DNA from: Ruminococcaceae bacterium UBA3753
GTDB lineage: Bacteria; Bacillota; Clostridia; Oscillospirales; Acutalibacteraceae
DNA length: 26,135 nucleotides
Reading direction: 5' to 3'
Assembly: GCA_002372375.1 (NCBI GenBank)
Contig: DFGJ01000027.1
Coordinates: 1-26,135 of the forward strand
Below are positions 8,358 to 16,832 of the stretch, piece by piece. How positions within the stretch are numbered: position 1 is the stretch's first letter; each line of letters begins with the position of its first letter. The notes beneath the pieces were generated by a model. The model saw only the letters and a list, made by a program, of their open reading frames with translations, did not search any database and was not told the DNA's origin. The translations under genes and the position numbers were made by a program.

Positions 8358-9106
8358 AACACACCCTCATAAAATTATTTGAACCAAATTTTCAAAACTT
8401 AGCAGCACTCATTACAATAACATGCAACAACAGAAAATCAGCAAATTTAATTAACAAAAAATCCATCCATAACCACGCGCTCCAATTATCATACTTTATT
8501 TAAGCTATTGTTATCAAGAAAATTATTAAAAGATACTTACTTTTAAAGAAGAAATACTTAAAAATACAAGCGAATAAATTTAGATATGTCACACTAAAAA
8601 ATAGGATATCTTTTGGAAATGTGAAAATCTAAACAGTAACTAATTTTTCCCCTTTAGTGTCAATTAAAACTAATATTGATAGAATTTTAGATACATTCTA
8701 AAGATATAGTTTAAAAAACTAAGAGTTAGCCAACCTTTACATACTAAAAACTTAGTCAAAATAAGCTGTACGGTCAGCGAATCTATCAACGTCAAGTCAT
8801 CCGAACATTAAAAAGGTCCAGATGACCAACAAAACAGGTCTTCAAAAGTGATTCCAAACGGCACCTGCAAACTACATGTTGGGACAGTGATAAAAATCAA
8901 TGCTGCAAAGACAGGTGTCAAAAAGTGTTATTTATATAATGACTATTATGAGCATCAATAACAGCACTGAACAGCGGGTTTGCAACTAACGGTACCTTAA
9001 TCGCTAAAAACACGTCTCCTAGTGTGCACTTCACTCCATTGGCCATTGTGATGTTTGTCGTATGCCTACATCACCTAAATTAATGAATTTTAAAGACTTA
9101 AGCTAC
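8358..9106. other. Long intergenic region with a possible decayed coding stretch
   Basis: About 750 bases between the divergent polC and rpmH genes. The first ~400 bases are very AT-rich and A-rich on the plus strand with nothing recognisable. From about 8808 to 9046 the base composition is more balanced. The minus strand there has two protein-like frames end to end: 8918-9046 (42 codons, starting MANGVKCTLG) and 8808-8930 (39 codons, containing FAALIFITV and VPFGITFEDL), offset by one frameshift. This looks like a decayed gene, family not recognised. I searched for DnaA boxes (TTATCCACA) because rpmH often lies near oriC and saw none. Confidence 0.35.
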
Positions 9107-9135
9107 TTGACAAAAATAGAATTTGCTTTTAGAAT
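9107..9135 (+). promoter_or_regulatory. rpmH promoter
   Basis: TTGACA at 9107-9112, a 17-base spacer, then TAGAAT at 9130-9135, close to the sigma-A consensus. Predicted transcription start is near 9142, about 75 bases before the rpmH start codon. Confidence 0.65.
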
Positions 9136-9216
9136 GGATGTGCGAGGGGGTGTTTTGCCTCTCTATTTGGGAACATTTAGCTTGTGGAATATTTTTGACA
9201 ATACAGGGAGAGAGCT

Positions 9217-9351
9217 ATGGTTAGGACTTATCAGCCGAAAAAGAGGCATAGAAAAAAAGAGCACGGTTTCAGGAAGCGTATGGCTAGTAGAAGTGGCAGA
9301 AAGATAATTTCAGGTAGGAGAAAAAGCGGAAGAAAAAAACTTTCGTACTGA
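9217..9351 (+). CDS. rpmH: Ribosomal protein bL34
   Basis: Ribosomal protein of the large subunit, 44 residues, highly basic. It starts MVRTYQPKKRHRKKEHGFR and continues with the conserved KRMASRSGRKIISGRRKSGRKKLSY end, a full-length match to the family. ATG 9217 has an AGGGAGAG ribosome site about 6 bases upstream and a strong promoter at 9107-9135. As in most bacteria rnpA follows on the same strand, but here the gap is about 300 bases rather than the usual few dozen. dnaA, the usual neighbour, is not seen; polC lies on the other side instead. Confidence 0.96.
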   Translation: MVRTYQPKKRHRKKEHGFRKRMASRSGRKIISGRRKSGRKKLSY

Positions 9352-9652
9352 TTTTTGAAAGCGTCCGGGTATATAGGGATTGATCGAACTCTTCTTTTCT
9401 CTGCAAAGTCGGCGTTGTGGTGTCTGCTCGCTGCGGGAACTTGTTTTACTTTTGGTTTCTATTGTTCAGTAAACTGTTGGGTAAGAAGCTGGTGGTTCTG
9501 TGTCTCTTTGCGGCTTTGCAGTGCAGCTGAAGCATCTTGGATTTGAAGTTATTAAAGTTAGTAAAAGTTTTGGACTTTAATTCTCTGCTTTTGTTTTTTT
9601 GTTTTTTTCTGTGCGCTTTTTTGGTTATTTTGAACTATCAGGTGTGGGAAAG
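9352..9652. other. Expanded rpmH-rnpA spacer
   Basis: About 300 bases, T/G-rich on the plus strand. A 63-codon open frame (9355-9546) has a Trp/Cys-rich translation without family resemblance or ribosome site, and I reject it. A widely spaced inverted pair CTGCAAAG/CTTTGCAG occurs in the middle. Nothing else is recognised. Confidence 0.4.
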
Positions 9653-10006
9653 TTGTTCGGTGAAAATGTACTGACGTTACGGTCAGAAAGGGATTTTAGA
9701 AGAATTTACTGCAACGGTAGATCATATGTTTCTTTCTGTGTAGTTGTTTATGTCAAGAATAATTTTGGCAAGATGACTAGACTTGGAATAACTGCTAGTA
9801 AGAAGGTTGGCAATGCGGTTAAAAGGAATCGAGCGCGGCGAGTCATTCGGGAAGCCTGTTTAGGCTGTTTACGTGGCAGCTCACTCGGTGGTGTTGATGT
9901 TGTCATAGTAGCCCGTGCAAAGACCGCGTCTGTGAAGAGTTATGTTGTGAAAGCAAATCTTGTAAGACTTTTTGAGAAAGCTGGATTAAAGTTTTCGGTT
10001 AAGTAG
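9653..10006 (+). CDS. rnpA: RnpA, protein component of ribonuclease P
   Basis: Small basic protein that binds the RNase P RNA and helps it mature tRNA 5' ends. From TTG 9653 it has 117 residues, the normal size. It carries LRSERDFRRIYCNGRS near the N-terminus, GITASKKVGNAVKRNR with the RNR signature at 58-60, then ARRVIREA, and the DVVIVAR strand. The frame is open upstream to a TTG at 9599. I choose TTG 9653 because an AGGTG ribosome site ends 8 bases before it and the extra residues do not fit the family. It follows rpmH in the conserved order and probably shares its transcript. Start choice is less sure than identity. Confidence 0.93.
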   Translation: MFGENVLTLRSERDFRRIYCNGRSYVSFCVVVYVKNNFGKMTRLGITASKKVGNAVKRNRARRVIREACLGCLRGSSLGGVDVVIVARAKTASVKSYVVKANLVRLFEKAGLKFSVK

Positions 10007-10737
10007 CGTTTCTGCACTTCTTTAAATTGGGTTTGGCTTCTAAGTTGTTGCGCCTGACTGAGAGAGTGTGTAGGGTGTTCTCCAAGCAGAATTTTTGTTT
10101 TGGGAATTCCTATTTTTTCCATGTAGAAAGCGGTTATTGTTTTTTTCCGTGCTCAGATTATGCGTTATGATAGTGGTCCTGTACTCAAGTTTTTCGACTC
10201 GAAGTTGTTGTTCTCCTGCTCATAAAATTTGCTTATCACTGACTGTTAACTATGTGTTTAGCTAGTCTTTGCAGCATTTTTGGAACCGTTGCGCCCCACT
10301 TAGAATATGAACTCACTTTTCAGATTTTGTTTATCGTGTGTCGTGAGCCTCATTAGATTAACTTTCGTATAAAAAGTGTTTTCCGCTTTTTTCGAAACTT
10401 TGTTATGCTGCTATTGTCTAATTTTGTTATTTGGCAGCTACAGGTGTTCTTTGGATGATTGAGTTTTGTGTCTGTTTTGTTTAATTTTTGTACATAAAAG
10501 TTTAGTTTTGTAGTTTAAAGTTTTTGAGAATTTAACAAGTGTAGTGCTAAACTTTTATGGCGGAAGGGTGGACAGCTTTCACTAATTTTTTATGTCTCCG
10601 AACAAATTTTTCTTACATCCGGATGGCTTTGTATCTTTTACCCACTAAATATTCTTTAAATTTCACACCAAATCTATTTTTTGCACATACGTTTAGGTCC
10701 GCCTATTGTTTCTTACACCTTTTTATAGTAGGTATTT
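10007..10737. other. Long intergenic region between rnpA and yidD
   Basis: About 730 bases, strongly T-rich on the plus strand. In most Firmicutes rnpA and yidD nearly touch, so this is expanded or decayed sequence. No coding remnant is recognised. A weak promoter-like pair (TTGAGA near 10523, 18-base spacer, TAAACT) lies about 190 bases before yidD. The ORF at 10557-10757 overlaps yidD out of frame and is rejected. Confidence 0.4.
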
Positions 10738-10959
10738 ATGAAGTCTTTACTTATTAGAGCTATACTGATTTATCAGAAAAAAATATCCAAACATTCACAT
10801 GGAAAATGTAAATTCTATCCTACGTGTTCCAACTATGCTTTAGCTGCTATCTCACGCTTTGGTGCCCTCAAGGGAAGTTTACTTGCCTTGTTTAGACTTT
10901 TGCGTTGTAATGAATTTTCCCGTGGCGGTATTGATAAGGTTCCAAAAAAGAAATTTTAA
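10738..10959 (+). CDS. yidD: YidD, membrane protein insertion efficiency factor
   Basis: Small membrane-associated protein thought to assist YidC-dependent insertion of membrane proteins. It has 73 residues, within the family range, with an N-terminal amphipathic segment and the diagnostic cysteine pattern KCKFYPTCSNYAL...FG...G, then LLRCNEFSRGGIDKVPKK. ATG 10738 follows a weak AGTAGG ribosome site. It keeps its place after rpmH-rnpA, but yidC, which normally follows, is missing here and only about 960 bases of noncoding sequence are found downstream. Identity is firm from the cysteine/GG/VP pattern. Confidence 0.92.
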   Translation: MKSLLIRAILIYQKKISKHSHGKCKFYPTCSNYALAAISRFGALKGSLLALFRLLRCNEFSRGGIDKVPKKKF

Positions 10960-11921
10960 CAGAATATAAACGGTTTACCAGCCATAAATGTTTGAGGCGA
11001 CTTTAACTTATACTGTAACATTAAAAGCTAAAGCGGACGTTTTTTAAAACTATACTGACAAATAAAAGTTGAATACTCCACGGCTCTGTGTCTTACTTAC
11101 CTTTACAAAACATTGTACATACACATATTTTGACAATAGGTCAGAACCAAGCTTATTTAAGATTTAACTACTATAGTCTTAATACTTTAATTAACGAGAT
11201 AAACTACATTATTGCTTAAAGAATTTATTAAGAATACTTTTTCATTTTTTGCAAAAAATTCCAAGGTAAAGCTTATCTTGAAAAAATTATAATACAAAAA
11301 ACATATTATTAAAAATATTAACAAATACTTTCATCTACTCTTGCTTCCATCTCAGTGTAATAGCAAAAGTTCGAAAAAAAAGCTAAGGTAACAAATCTAC
11401 ATTTTTATTAAACATTATTAATCTTATCATAATCATTTGCGACTATACGAACATTTTATTCTAACTAAGTTCCTTGTCTGCTATGATAGCATAACACTTG
11501 AAAAGACATTTCTTTTTCATGAGGATTGCGTAATAAAAAAAGATCTTAACAACAGAAAATATTGAAATCCATTAAATAGAACAAACACAAAATCTTAAAG
11601 CTCGCAGCAACACTTGGACCTAACGCTATCCAAATATGGGCTTCAGAAACTACTCTTTTTCATAAGAAAGTAGTATTTGCTAAAAAGAGTTTTAACAAAT
11701 ACTTAAATTTATATAAATAAACACTAAGGAAACGTAAAGATCAAGATAAAACAAAAAAGACAGATCACTACTGGTGATGACTAAATAAAGAACTACTTAG
11801 GAGCTAAAAAACTTCGACACCGCAGTTACAACATAAAATTTGTGTGAAAACATAGCACAAACTTTGATGAAAGGAAAAACCCGAATCACACTTCAAAACA
11901 AAACTTATAAATTTCTGAAAG
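10960..11921. other. Long intergenic region after yidD
   Basis: About 960 bases, very AT-rich, A/C-rich on the plus strand, between convergent genes. No gene or remnant is recognised, although yidC would be expected here. One 9-base perfect inverted repeat (ACTCTTTTT 11652-11660, AAAAAGAGT 11682-11690) with a 21-base loop is present; it may be a weak terminator-like structure or chance in this AT-rich sequence. Confidence 0.4.
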
Positions 11922-12491
11922 TTATAAATCCTTTGACAATATGTTTTTAACTATATTTGAATTTTTTGTGAGCACAGCAAGTAAACACTCATAGACATTC
12001 TGTGGAAAATCTAGAAAGTTTTTTTTTATTAACTTTGCCTGGTCTTCATTAGGTACATACACATCAATTGACATAAGATTCAAGCCCTCCCCACCAGATA
12101 TACTTGCTCTTACACTGTAACCCCTATCCGTACTGCATATATTCACAAAATTCTCTTTTTCATTTTTGACTTTAGACAGCAAATTTATCGTCGCTGCTAA
12201 GGCTTTTTCCCTTACACTTGACGGAAGATCACATTTTAATTCTTGAGAAATTAATCTTCCTTTCGAAGTCACTAAATAATAACCTTTATTTTTAGAATCC
12301 TCGCAAATACTCTCCTCTTCTACAAGCGCCGTAAATGCTGCAGCAGCATCAAAATAGTTAACATACCCATAACTTTGAAGCACTTCCAAAAGTACATCTC
12401 GACTAACAGGGACTGGCGAATTACAGATAACGAAACAAAGCAACAGCTTAACATCACTAGAATCTACCAGTTTCTCATTTGGGAATATCAT
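11922..12491 (-). CDS. DUF4364 family protein
   Basis: A 189-residue protein that resembles the clostridial DUF4364 family, whose members have an N-terminal winged-helix-like part and no established function. Here residues 10-80 fit such a fold (LLLCFVICNSPVPVSRDVLLEVL...YFDAAAAFTALVEEESICED...GYYLVTSKGRLISQEL). The C-terminal half is a mixed domain ending with FPQNVYECLLAVLTKN. ATG 12491 has an AAAGGGAGTGA ribosome site upstream. The mscS gene lies 130 bases upstream on the same strand, possibly in one transcript. DNA binding and regulation are inference from the fold only. Confidence 0.75.
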   Translation of the reverse strand: MIFPNEKLVDSSDVKLLLCFVICNSPVPVSRDVLLEVLQSYGYVNYFDAAAAFTALVEEESICEDSKNKGYYLVTSKGRLISQELKCDLPSSVREKALAATINLLSKVKNEKENFVNICSTDRGYSVRASISGGEGLNLMSIDVYVPNEDQAKLIKKNFLDFPQNVYECLLAVLTKNSNIVKNILSKDL

Positions 12492-12621
12492 ACAAAATCA
12501 CTCCCTTTTAAAGAACAATACTAAATGGAAACCTAAAAACTCAAAATATCGAATAAAAAATAGCCAAAATTCACAATACTTACCAACACCAAGAAGGTAC
12601 CATTCTAATTTTAGCATTAAA

Positions 12622-13362
12622 TCAAACCCCATCAACTTTTAACAAATCTTTTAACCCTAAAACAGATCTAAAACACTCCTGCAATTTTTCAGCCAAAAAT
12701 AGATACTCTTCATAAGTACAAACGACTACTACCTTAAAATTAACTCCGTTGACATCAACCCGCCCAATCTCTACTTTAAATTTAGAAAAATCTTTGCAAT
12801 AATCTGCCATGCATTTCAAAAACAACTGCAACTGGTCAGTATCTCTTAGTGTGTAGTTTAGTGAAAAAGAAAGGCTGTTCTCTTTTTTGAAACTAACAAC
12901 ACTATCGTTGACAATCTTAAAATTAGGAACAGTAACCTCTTTACCCTCAGATGTAATAACCTTTGTAGACAGTAAGCCCATTTTTTTAACTTCACCGGTA
13001 ATGCCGCCGACCTCTATAATATCACCTATTGTAAACGGCTTGTTAGCCAGTATGACTGTGCCACTCAAAGCATTTGATATACAATCTTTTAAAACTATGC
13101 TAAAAGCTACAAACAAAGCACCAAAAGTCGCTATCAAAGAGCTTAAATCCGTCCCCAAAAGCTTAGACGCCGCCAAAACCGCAACAATAAAAAAGCTGAC
13201 AGCTTTAACCAGAGACGTAACAAAACTAACTACAGCCTTATCTATCTTCGATTTTTTTAGTAGTCTTGATAGGGCTTTATTAAAAAATTTTATTAGTGGC
13301 AACCCGATCAATAGAATCAATGCAAAAGCAATAACATTGGGGAAATATTGTTGTAAATCCAA
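12622..13362 (-). CDS. mscS: MscS-type small-conductance mechanosensitive channel
   Basis: Opens on membrane tension to release solutes at hypo-osmotic shock. It has 246 residues. Two hydrophobic segments (about 10-30 and 50-75) precede a pore helix rich in Ala and Gly (FGALFVAFSIVLKDCISNALSGT). The beta domain with the family block ILANKPFTIGDIIEVGGITGEVKKMGL...VTVPN follows, then an alpha/beta tail. It is slightly shorter than E. coli MscS (286). The start is TTG 13362: a TAG lies three codons upstream in frame and no other start codon fits. The ribosome site (AGAGAG) is weak. DUF4364 follows on the same strand. Confidence 0.92.
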   Translation of the reverse strand: MDLQQYFPNVIAFALILLIGLPLIKFFNKALSRLLKKSKIDKAVVSFVTSLVKAVSFFIVAVLAASKLLGTDLSSLIATFGALFVAFSIVLKDCISNALSGTVILANKPFTIGDIIEVGGITGEVKKMGLLSTKVITSEGKEVTVPNFKIVNDSVVSFKKENSLSFSLNYTLRDTDQLQLFLKCMADYCKDFSKFKVEIGRVDVNGVNFKVVVVCTYEEYLFLAEKLQECFRSVLGLKDLLKVDGV

Positions 13363-13462
13363 AGCGGTCTACTCTCTCTTTCCTAAAAAACACTAACTGC
13401 GGAACATTTTATCATAAATTTATTTTACTATAAAGATTTTAAAAATTATTTTAAAATCTTAT

Positions 13463-13492
13463 TTAACAGGAAAATAAATACTGATGTAAAAT
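13463..13492 (+). promoter_or_regulatory. Possible rfbA promoter
   Basis: TTAACA at 13463-13468, an 18-base spacer and TAAAAT at 13487-13492, with TG directly before the -10 box. It is 59 bases upstream of the rfbA start. In such AT-rich sequence this could be chance. Confidence 0.35.
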
Positions 13493-13550
13493 TAAAAATA
13501 TTGAAAAATACTACTTGAGTTTATTTTTACACTTTTTATCGAGGTTTATT

Positions 13551-14423
13551 ATGAAAGGAATTGTTTTAGCTGGTGGATCCGGTACCAGGCTTTACCCATC
13601 GACTTTAGCATTGTCTAAACAGTTACTAACAATATACGACAAGCCTATGATCTATTATTCACTATCCACTTTACTTTTGGCTGGCATACGCGAAATTTTA
13701 ATAATTTCCACACCCAGAGATTTGCCAAACTACAAAGAATTATTTCATGATGGCTCAGATTTAGGTGTGCACTTTAGCTATGTTGTACAAAATCGACCTG
13801 AAGGTTTAGCACAAGCTTTCATTTTAGCCGAAGACTTCATTGGTAAAGATAATGTTTGCTTAGTGTTAGGCGACAATATCTTCTATGGGTATGGTTTTAC
13901 AAAAAGGTTGGAGAACGCCGCTAAAAGGACTGTGGGAGCCACTATTTTTGGGTACCATGTAAGTAATCCAGAAGATTTTGGTATAGTCGAATTTGACTCT
14001 TGTGGAAAAGTTATATCCTTACAGGAAAAGCCAAAAAGACCAAGGTCGAATTATGCCGTACCGGGCCTGTATTTTTACGATAACAGCGTTGTAGATATAG
14101 CGAAAAATGTAAAACCATCCAGTCGCGGAGAACTTGAAATAACATCTGTAAACGAGGCATACTTGCGAAAGGGGCTCTTAAACGTCGAACTTTTTGGTCG
14201 AGGCATGGCATGGCTGGATACAGGTACACATCAGTCGATGCTGGATGCTGCAAATTTTGTAGAAACCTTACAAAACAGACAAGGTCTTTACGTTGCGTGC
14301 ATAGAAGAGATAGCTTACAAAAAAGGGTTTATAACAAAAGATATGCTTTTGAAAAAAGCAGAAGCGTTAAAAAAAAGTGACTATGGTAGATACCTTTACA
14401 AAATTTATGAATCAAAGGATTAA
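13551..14423 (+). CDS. rfbA: RfbA, glucose-1-phosphate thymidylyltransferase
   Basis: Converts glucose-1-phosphate and dTTP to dTDP-glucose, the first step towards dTDP-rhamnose and related surface sugars. It has 290 residues, the normal size for the family. The nucleotide-binding loop is LAGGSGTRLYP (about 6-16), followed by SKQLLTIYDKPMIYYSL, the metal-binding region LGDNIFYG (about 106-113), QEKPKRPRSNYAVPGLYFYD, and RGELEITSVNEAY, LGRG-like FGRGMAWLDTGTH. I moved the start from the ORF end at 13515 to ATG 13551, which has GAGG six bases upstream and gives the canonical MKGIVLAGG start. The rest of the pathway (rfbB, C, D) is not nearby, so the gene looks like an orphan in this region. Confidence 0.95.
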   Translation: MKGIVLAGGSGTRLYPSTLALSKQLLTIYDKPMIYYSLSTLLLAGIREILIISTPRDLPNYKELFHDGSDLGVHFSYVVQNRPEGLAQAFILAEDFIGKDNVCLVLGDNIFYGYGFTKRLENAAKRTVGATIFGYHVSNPEDFGIVEFDSCGKVISLQEKPKRPRSNYAVPGLYFYDNSVVDIAKNVKPSSRGELEITSVNEAYLRKGLLNVELFGRGMAWLDTGTHQSMLDAANFVETLQNRQGLYVACIEEIAYKKGFITKDMLLKKAEALKKSDYGRYLYKIYESKD

Positions 14424-14470
14424 GGGCAGAAAAATTTGCACTTAAAATTAAAAATAATGTAAAATAAGCA

Positions 14471-14499
14471 TTGACAATAGAATTATCGAATGCTTTAGT
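14471..14499 (+). promoter_or_regulatory. Possible promoter of the class D beta-lactamase-like gene
   Basis: A perfect TTGACA at 14471-14476. The hexamer 17 bases on (14494-14499, TTTAGT) is a poor -10, though other AT-rich hexamers follow. It is about 28 bases upstream of the start codon. Confidence 0.3.
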
Positions 14500-14526
14500 A
14501 ATTATAGATAGAAATGAATATAGTTT

Positions 14527-15429
14527 ATGAAAAAGTTTTTTTGTTCTTTTATTATGACTGTGATTTCTGTTAATCATTTTAGTGTGTTAGTTAGCGGCTG
14601 TAAATTCCATAACTGCAAAGATCCTAAATACTATACTTTTGAACGTGAAAACTACGAAGAGTATTTTAAAGAAATAAAAGGATGTTTAGTTATTTATGAT
14701 GAAAATAAAGATGAATATACGATTTACAATAAAGAACTAGCTGAACAAGAAATATCACCTTACGAAACATTTGACATTATCAGTTTATACCTTGGATTAA
14801 AACATGGGCTTATAAGAAACTGGGAAGTTGTTGATGAGAGTGGCGAAGTTCTACGTGGTGACTCAGATCGTCTCACAGAGTTGCTGACAGATTCGTTAAA
14901 CGAAACTTGCACACCTTTTTTTAAAGAGCTAGTTGACAGATTAGGCTGTGAAAAGATAAAAATGGAACTAGAAAAACTAAAATTTGGTAACTGTAATGTC
15001 TCCGAGTGGAATGGTAACTATACCGGGAACTTGGGTTCATACCATGAAAATGGATTTTGGCTTGGTTCATGTTTAAAAATTTCGGCGATAAACTGGGTAG
15101 AAATTTTAAAAAAGTTGGTCCATGAGGAAGAATTTTGGAAACTAACCACAGCATTTCTATACAAAAGAAACTTAAATGGACGCAATATTTATGGTCGACT
15201 ATGCCATAATATAGATGATTGTAGGTGGGATATAACGAGACGTAACATTAAAGAAAAGTGGTTTTTGGGTGTAGCAGTAAAAGACGGTAAAAAAGTTTAT
15301 TTTGCTGCAAATGTAGACACAGATGAGGCTTTCGCTAAGAATAATATATATTCTCCTTGTTTTGTTGAAGATATTGTGTATAGTTTTGAAAATCGAGTTT
15401 ATAGCGTGTTGGGTAAAAAATTATTATGA
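14527..15429 (+). CDS. Lipoprotein with an inactivated class D beta-lactamase / BlaR sensor fold
   Basis: The 300-residue product begins with a lipoprotein signal (MKKFFCSFIMTVISV...) whose lipobox V22-S23-G24-C25 predicts lipid attachment at C25. From residue 50 it aligns with class D (OXA-type) beta-lactamases and BlaR1 sensor domains: GCLVIYDEN, SPYETFDIISLYLGLKHGLI, TPFFKELVDRLG, LKFGNCNVS, FWLGSCLKISAINWVEIL, and WFLGVAVKDGKKVYFAANVD near the end. All three catalytic motifs differ. STFK is E80-T81-F82-D83, so both nucleophile and lysine are lost. SxV is T127-C128-T129. KTG is replaced around H227-N228-I229. The surrounding fold residues are kept and the frame is intact, so it looks like a maintained pseudo-enzyme rather than a decaying gene. 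Ligand is unknown. There is no BlaI or other bla gene nearby. Fold assignment is from memory of OXA-10, not a search. Confidence 0.75.
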   Translation: MKKFFCSFIMTVISVNHFSVLVSGCKFHNCKDPKYYTFERENYEEYFKEIKGCLVIYDENKDEYTIYNKELAEQEISPYETFDIISLYLGLKHGLIRNWEVVDESGEVLRGDSDRLTELLTDSLNETCTPFFKELVDRLGCEKIKMELEKLKFGNCNVSEWNGNYTGNLGSYHENGFWLGSCLKISAINWVEILKKLVHEEEFWKLTTAFLYKRNLNGRNIYGRLCHNIDDCRWDITRRNIKEKWFLGVAVKDGKKVYFAANVDTDEAFAKNNIYSPCFVEDIVYSFENRVYSVLGKKLL

Positions 15430-16127
15430 GTTTTTTGATAACGATTACTAATTGTATGATTTAAAAATTGTAAAATTTAGTCCTACATACAAAGCTTTTT
15501 TATACCAATTTTGTATTCAGAAAATTAATTTATTCCACTATTTTGTACTTTTGTTGAATGTCTGTTTTCAATGAACTATTCATAAAATTAATGCTTCCGT
15601 GAAGTTTTTTGGATCGCATACAGTGAGTCACTTCTTGGGAAGCCTCATAAATCCTTGTACTGTATTATTCATCTAGGTTTTTCCTTGACATTCTGATAAT
15701 AGATCAAATTTTTATCAAACAGTTTTTGTATAAAATTTTTCATCTAGTTTTACTGATGAACTTAGTGTTATTCTGTGTTAAATTGTTTATAACTTAGTTT
15801 TCTATATTTTTCTTGAAACTTTGTGATAAAAATTTTTAAAATGTCTTTTTGTCTAATTTTTTACTTTTTTCAATTTCAAGTCAATCAACATCCAACATAT
15901 TATAAAGTGCAATATGTAAACAGCAGATAAGACTTAATATAATGATGAAAGTTAATCACTATAATACATGAAATATTTTTTAGTGAATTAAGAGTTCGAT
16001 TTTTGAATATAAATAAATTTAGCCCGTTTAAGATTTGTATCTTAAAATTTGGTAGATTTTTTTCTATTGTGTTAAATCGTTTTTTAGTTTAAAATAGTCC
16101 TATATGGTTTGAGGAAGGGGACAGCAA
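15430..16127. other. Long intergenic region before yugP
   Basis: About 700 bases, strongly T-rich on the plus strand, with no recognisable gene, remnant or strong hairpin. The last 60 bases hold the probable yugP promoter and ribosome site. Confidence 0.45.
16067..16095 (+). promoter_or_regulatory. Probable yugP promoter
   Basis: TTGTGT at 16067-16072, a 17-base spacer, TAAAAT at 16090-16095. Transcription would start near 16102; the ribosome site GAGGAAGGGG follows at about 16110-16119 before ATG 16128. Confidence 0.45.
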
Positions 16128-16832
16128 ATGTTTTATTATGGCTTCGATTGGACCTATTTCATCTTTATGCTACCCGCGATAGTTCTTTCATTATGGGCTC
16201 AATTTAAGGTAACTTCTACTTTTAAGAAATATTCTAAGGTACGATGCTCAATGGATATCACTGGTGCAGATGCTGCAAATTTAGTTCTTAATTACAATCA
16301 AGTAAGCGGAATTGGAATAAGGGAAACTTATGGAAAGCTTACGGATCATTTTGATCCAAGAGATAATACTATTTCCCTTTCGGCACCGGTTTACTCAAAA
16401 ACTTCGGTTGCTGCTGTAGGGGTTGCAGCGCACGAAGCTGGACATGCTGTTCAACATGCGAATGGATATATACCAATTAAACTTCGTTCTTTACTTGTTC
16501 CCGTGTGTAATTTTGGATCGTTTATATCCATGCCGCTAGTATTTTTAGGATTTATTTTGCCAGTTAAATATATATTTGTTGCATACTTAGGTATTGCACT
16601 GTTCAGTCTAGTTACCTTATTTCATGTTGTTACTTTGCCTGTTGAGTTAGACGCTAGCAGTCGTGCCATAAAGGCATTAGAAAGTTCTGGTACTCTATAC
16701 GGTGAAGAACTTGAAGGCGCAAAAAAAGTTCTACAAGCTGCCGCGATGACATATGTGGCTGGTATGATTACTTCTATAATGGAACTTCTAAGGCTTTTAC
16801 TTTTGTTAAATTCAAAAAGAAATCGAGATTAG
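16128..16832 (+). CDS. yugP: YugP-like membrane zinc metallopeptidase
   Basis: Putative membrane-embedded zinc protease (YugP / DUF2 zinc metallopeptidase family); physiological substrates are not established. It has 234 residues, full family length. There is an N-terminal membrane segment (about 9-27). The zinc motif HEAGH is at 102-106 in VAAHEAGHAVQHANGY, with membrane segments around 120-170. The conserved LPVELDASSRAIKALE block carries the expected third metal ligand region. The tail GEELEGAKKVLQAAAMTYVAGMI...LLRLLLLL ends in NRD. ATG 16128 has a strong GAGGAAGGGG ribosome site. The last ~130 bases of the gene plus ~80 bases downstream are the first unit of a 214-base tandem repeat. Confidence 0.92.
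   Translation: MFYYGFDWTYFIFMLPAIVLSLWAQFKVTSTFKKYSKVRCSMDITGADAANLVLNYNQVSGIGIRETYGKLTDHFDPRDNTISLSAPVYSKTSVAAVGVAAHEAGHAVQHANGYIPIKLRSLLVPVCNFGSFISMPLVFLGFILPVKYIFVAYLGIALFSLVTLFHVVTLPVELDASSRAIKALESSGTLYGEELEGAKKVLQAAAMTYVAGMITSIMELLRLLLLLNSKRNRD

Noticed and set aside
8358..9216. Possible replication origin next to rpmH
   Set aside because: rpmH often lies near dnaA and oriC, but no dnaA, no cluster of DnaA boxes and no DnaA-trio-like run were seen.
10557..10757. 66-codon ORF before yidD
   Set aside because: Overlaps yidD in another frame and has no ribosome site or recognisable domain.
11652..11690. 9-base inverted repeat as an RNA gene or terminator
   Set aside because: Loop of 21 bases and A/T-only arms; likely chance in this sequence and about 690 bases from the end of yidD.
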